Source: Geomicrobium halophilum (GTDB lineage Bacteria; Bacillota; Bacilli; Bacillales; Marinococcaceae). From it: DNA of 64,000 nt. The translations under genes and the position numbers were made by a program. Numbering within the stretch: the first letter of the stretch is position 1; each line of letters starts with the position of its first letter. The stretch lies in the NCBI RefSeq assembly GCF_014207655.1, contig NZ_JACHHJ010000002.1, positions 404,185 through 468,184 of the forward strand. The letters are read 5' to 3'. The notes beneath the pieces are model-generated. The model ran no database searches, was not told where the DNA came from, and saw only the letters and a program-made list of their open reading frames with translations. Shown piece by piece: positions 62,508 through 64,000 of the stretch.

Positions 62508-64000
62508 AGAATATGCAGATTTGTTTGGACCAACAACAGGGGATCGTGTTCGTTTAGCTGATACAGATTTGTGGGTTGAAGTAGAATATGATTATACGAT
62601 CTATGGAGATGAAGTTGTTTTTGGTGGGGGGAAGACGATTCGAGATGGAATGGGTCAAAATGGAAGAGTGACTTCCCAGGAAGAAGCGCTAGACCTTGTT
62701 ATCACGAATGTATTGATTGTAGATTATACAGGCATCGTAAAGGCAGATGTCGGGGTTAAAGATGGCCGTATTGTCGATATTGGAAAAGCAGGTAACCCGG
62801 ATACAATGGATGGGGTAACGCCAAGTCTTGTGATCGGTACGGCTACAGAAGTAATGGCTGGAGAAGGAAAAATTTTAACGGCTGGGGGCGTAGATTCCCA
62901 TATTCATTTTATCGCTCCTCAACAAATGGAAACGGCTCTCTCTTCTGGTATTACAACGATGATTGGTGGAGGCACAGGGCCTGCAACGGGAAGTAAAGCT
63001 ACGACGAGCACCTCAGGACCTTGGCATATGCATCGTATGTTAGAAGCGGCAGAAGATTTTCCAGTGAATGTAGGGTTCTTAGGAAAAGGGAATGCTTCAA
63101 CGAAACAACCACTGGTAGAACAAGTAGAAGCTGGTGCTATAGGTCTGAAACTTCATGAAGATTGGGGAACAACACCGGCAGCCATTGATGCATGTATGAA
63201 TGTGGTTGAAGAGAATGATATTCAAGTGGCGATTCATACAGATACGTTAAATGAAGCAGGTTATCTAGAAAATACTTTGGAAGCGATTGGAGATCGCGTG
63301 ATTCATACCTACCATATTGAAGGAGCAGGCGGAGGTCACGCCCCGGATATCATGAAGCTCGCATCTTACGCCAATATTTTACCTTCGTCTACAACCCCCA
63401 CCCTGCCATATACTGAAAATACAATGACCGAGCATTTGGATATGATGATGGTGTGTCATCATCTGGATCCGAATGTTGAGGAGGATTTGGCATTTAGCTA
63501 TTCACGTATTCGGGCGGGTACGATCGCGGCCGAAGATATATTGCATGATATAGGCGCGGCAAGTATGACATCTTCAGATTCCCAAGCGATGGGTCGCGTA
63601 GGGGAAGTTCTCATTCGTACATGGCAAACAGCAGATAAAATGAAAAAACAACGGGGTCCACTTCGAGGAGACAACCAAAGTGATAACAACCGTGTGAAGC
63701 GGTATATCGCAAAATACACCGTTAATCCAGCCATTACACATGGAATCAGTCATGAAGTCGGTTCGATCGCACCTGGGAAACTTGCCGACCTTGTTTTATG
63801 GGACCCTGCATTTTTCGGAGCCAAGCCTGAACTTGTCTTCAAGGGAGGTCATATTGCAAGGGCGCAAATGGGCGATCCGAACGGGTCGATCCCGACGCCC
63901 CAACCTGTCTTTATGCGTCAAATGTATGCATCTTACGGAAAAGCAAATGCCTCAACATCACTTACTTTTATGTCACAAGCAGGTATTACCAATCAGGTGC
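62491..64000 (+). CDS. ureC: Urease alpha subunit, 3' end outside window
   Basis: 503 codons are present of about 570. ATG 62491 follows AAGGGGGG inside ureAB. Nickel ligands H137 and H139 in DSHIHF; the carbamylated lysine K220 in GLKLHEDWG; further ligands in [10 protein letters not shown] and [13 protein letters not shown]; the flap motif MVCHHLDP. All catalytic residues visible in this part are intact. It hydrolyses urea to ammonia and carbamate. The accessory ureEFGD genes would lie beyond the window. Confidence 0.96.
   Translation, partial: MKLDRKEYADLFGPTTGDRVRLADTDLWVEVEYDYTIYGDEVVFGGGKTIRDGMGQNGRVTSQEEALDLVITNVLIVDYTGIVKADVGVKDGRIVDIGKAGNPDTMDGVTPSLVIGTATEVMAGEGKILTAGGVDSHIHFIAPQQMETALSSGITTMIGGGTGPATGSKATTSTSGPWHMHRMLEAAEDFPVNVGFLGKGNASTKQPLVEQVEAGAIGLKLHEDWGTTPAAIDACMNVVEENDIQVAIHTDTLNEAGYLENTLEAIGDRVIHTYHIEGAGGGHAPDIMKLASYANILPSSTTPTLPYTENTMTEHLDMMMVCHHLDPNVEEDLAFSYSRIRAGTIAAEDILHDIGAASMTSSDSQAMGRVGEVLIRTWQTADKMKKQRGPLRGDNQSDNNRVKRYIAKYTVNPAITHGISHEVGSIAPGKLADLVLWDPAFFGAKPELVFKGGHIARAQMGDPNGSIPTPQPVFMRQMYASYGKANASTSLTFMSQAGITNQV

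Overview
The window looks like the chromosome of a low-to-mid GC Bacillota, most likely a halophilic or alkaliphilic member of the Bacillaceae. The evidence is Bacillus-type operons (nifS-niaR/nadBCA, bioWAFDB, treP-treA-treR, nasF-D-E-B-C), strong AGGAGG-type ribosome binding sites, frequent GTG/TTG starts, TnrA-type, BirA-type and TreR-type operators, Na+-coupled symporters, and very acidic exported proteins. No rRNA, tRNA, CRISPR array, phage or intact insertion sequence was seen.

Layout. (1) 1-14990: catabolic block. An aminotransferase (cut by the window edge), two SSS-family Na+/solute symporters each preceded by a tiny membrane protein, an M20 peptidase, alanine dehydrogenase, an N-carbamoyl amidohydrolase, PreT-PreA (dihydropyrimidine dehydrogenase), dihydropyrimidinase and an NCS1 permease. 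Together these read as uptake and reductive degradation of uracil/thymine, with the resulting beta-alanine (or beta-aminoisobutyrate) deaminated through aminotransferase plus alanine dehydrogenase. (2) 15000-22110: NAD block: nnr (NAD(P)HX repair), niaR repressor, nifS, divergent nadB-nadC-nadA. (3) 22120-28400: a dispersed repeat, a small basic protein, a decayed D-serine dehydratase, then a BirA-controlled biotin operon in which bioW is dead but bioA-F-D-B are intact. (4) 28400-33820: M4 metalloprotease, GNAT pseudogene, DHA2 drug exporter, extremely acidic lipoprotein, CoA-transferase pseudogene. (5) 33850-40100: molybdenum cofactor genes in two divergent operons (moaB-mobA-moaC and moaA-moeB-moeA-mobB-moaE-moaD). 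(6) 40100-44110: trehalose PTS operon with three TreR operators and a cre-like site. (7) 44260-46000: modA-modB molybdate uptake without modC. (8) 46000-48100: second copy of the repeat, a glutamine-rich protein, hemD-like gene. (9) 48650-60410: complete nitrate assimilation operon (nasF-D-E-B-C and a NarK-type transporter) behind a perfect TnrA box, followed by sirB and sirC for siroheme. (10) 60480-64000: membrane protein, third copy of the repeat, TnrA/GlnR box and the start of a urease operon with fused gamma/beta subunits; ureC runs off the window.

How it fits together. Much of the window serves nitrogen scavenging: pyrimidine rings, nitrate/nitrite and urea all end as ammonium. The molybdate transporter and Moco genes supply the cofactor for nitrate reductase NasC. 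NasF, SirB and SirC supply siroheme for nitrite reductase NasD. Four decayed genes lie in 22.7-33.8 kb, which marks that stretch as a site of recent gene loss. I found no clearly new defence or mobile system. The most notable observations are the three-copy MITE-like repeat family, the dead bioW behind an intact BirA operator, the paired small-protein/symporter modules, and the degenerate siroheme centre of NasB.
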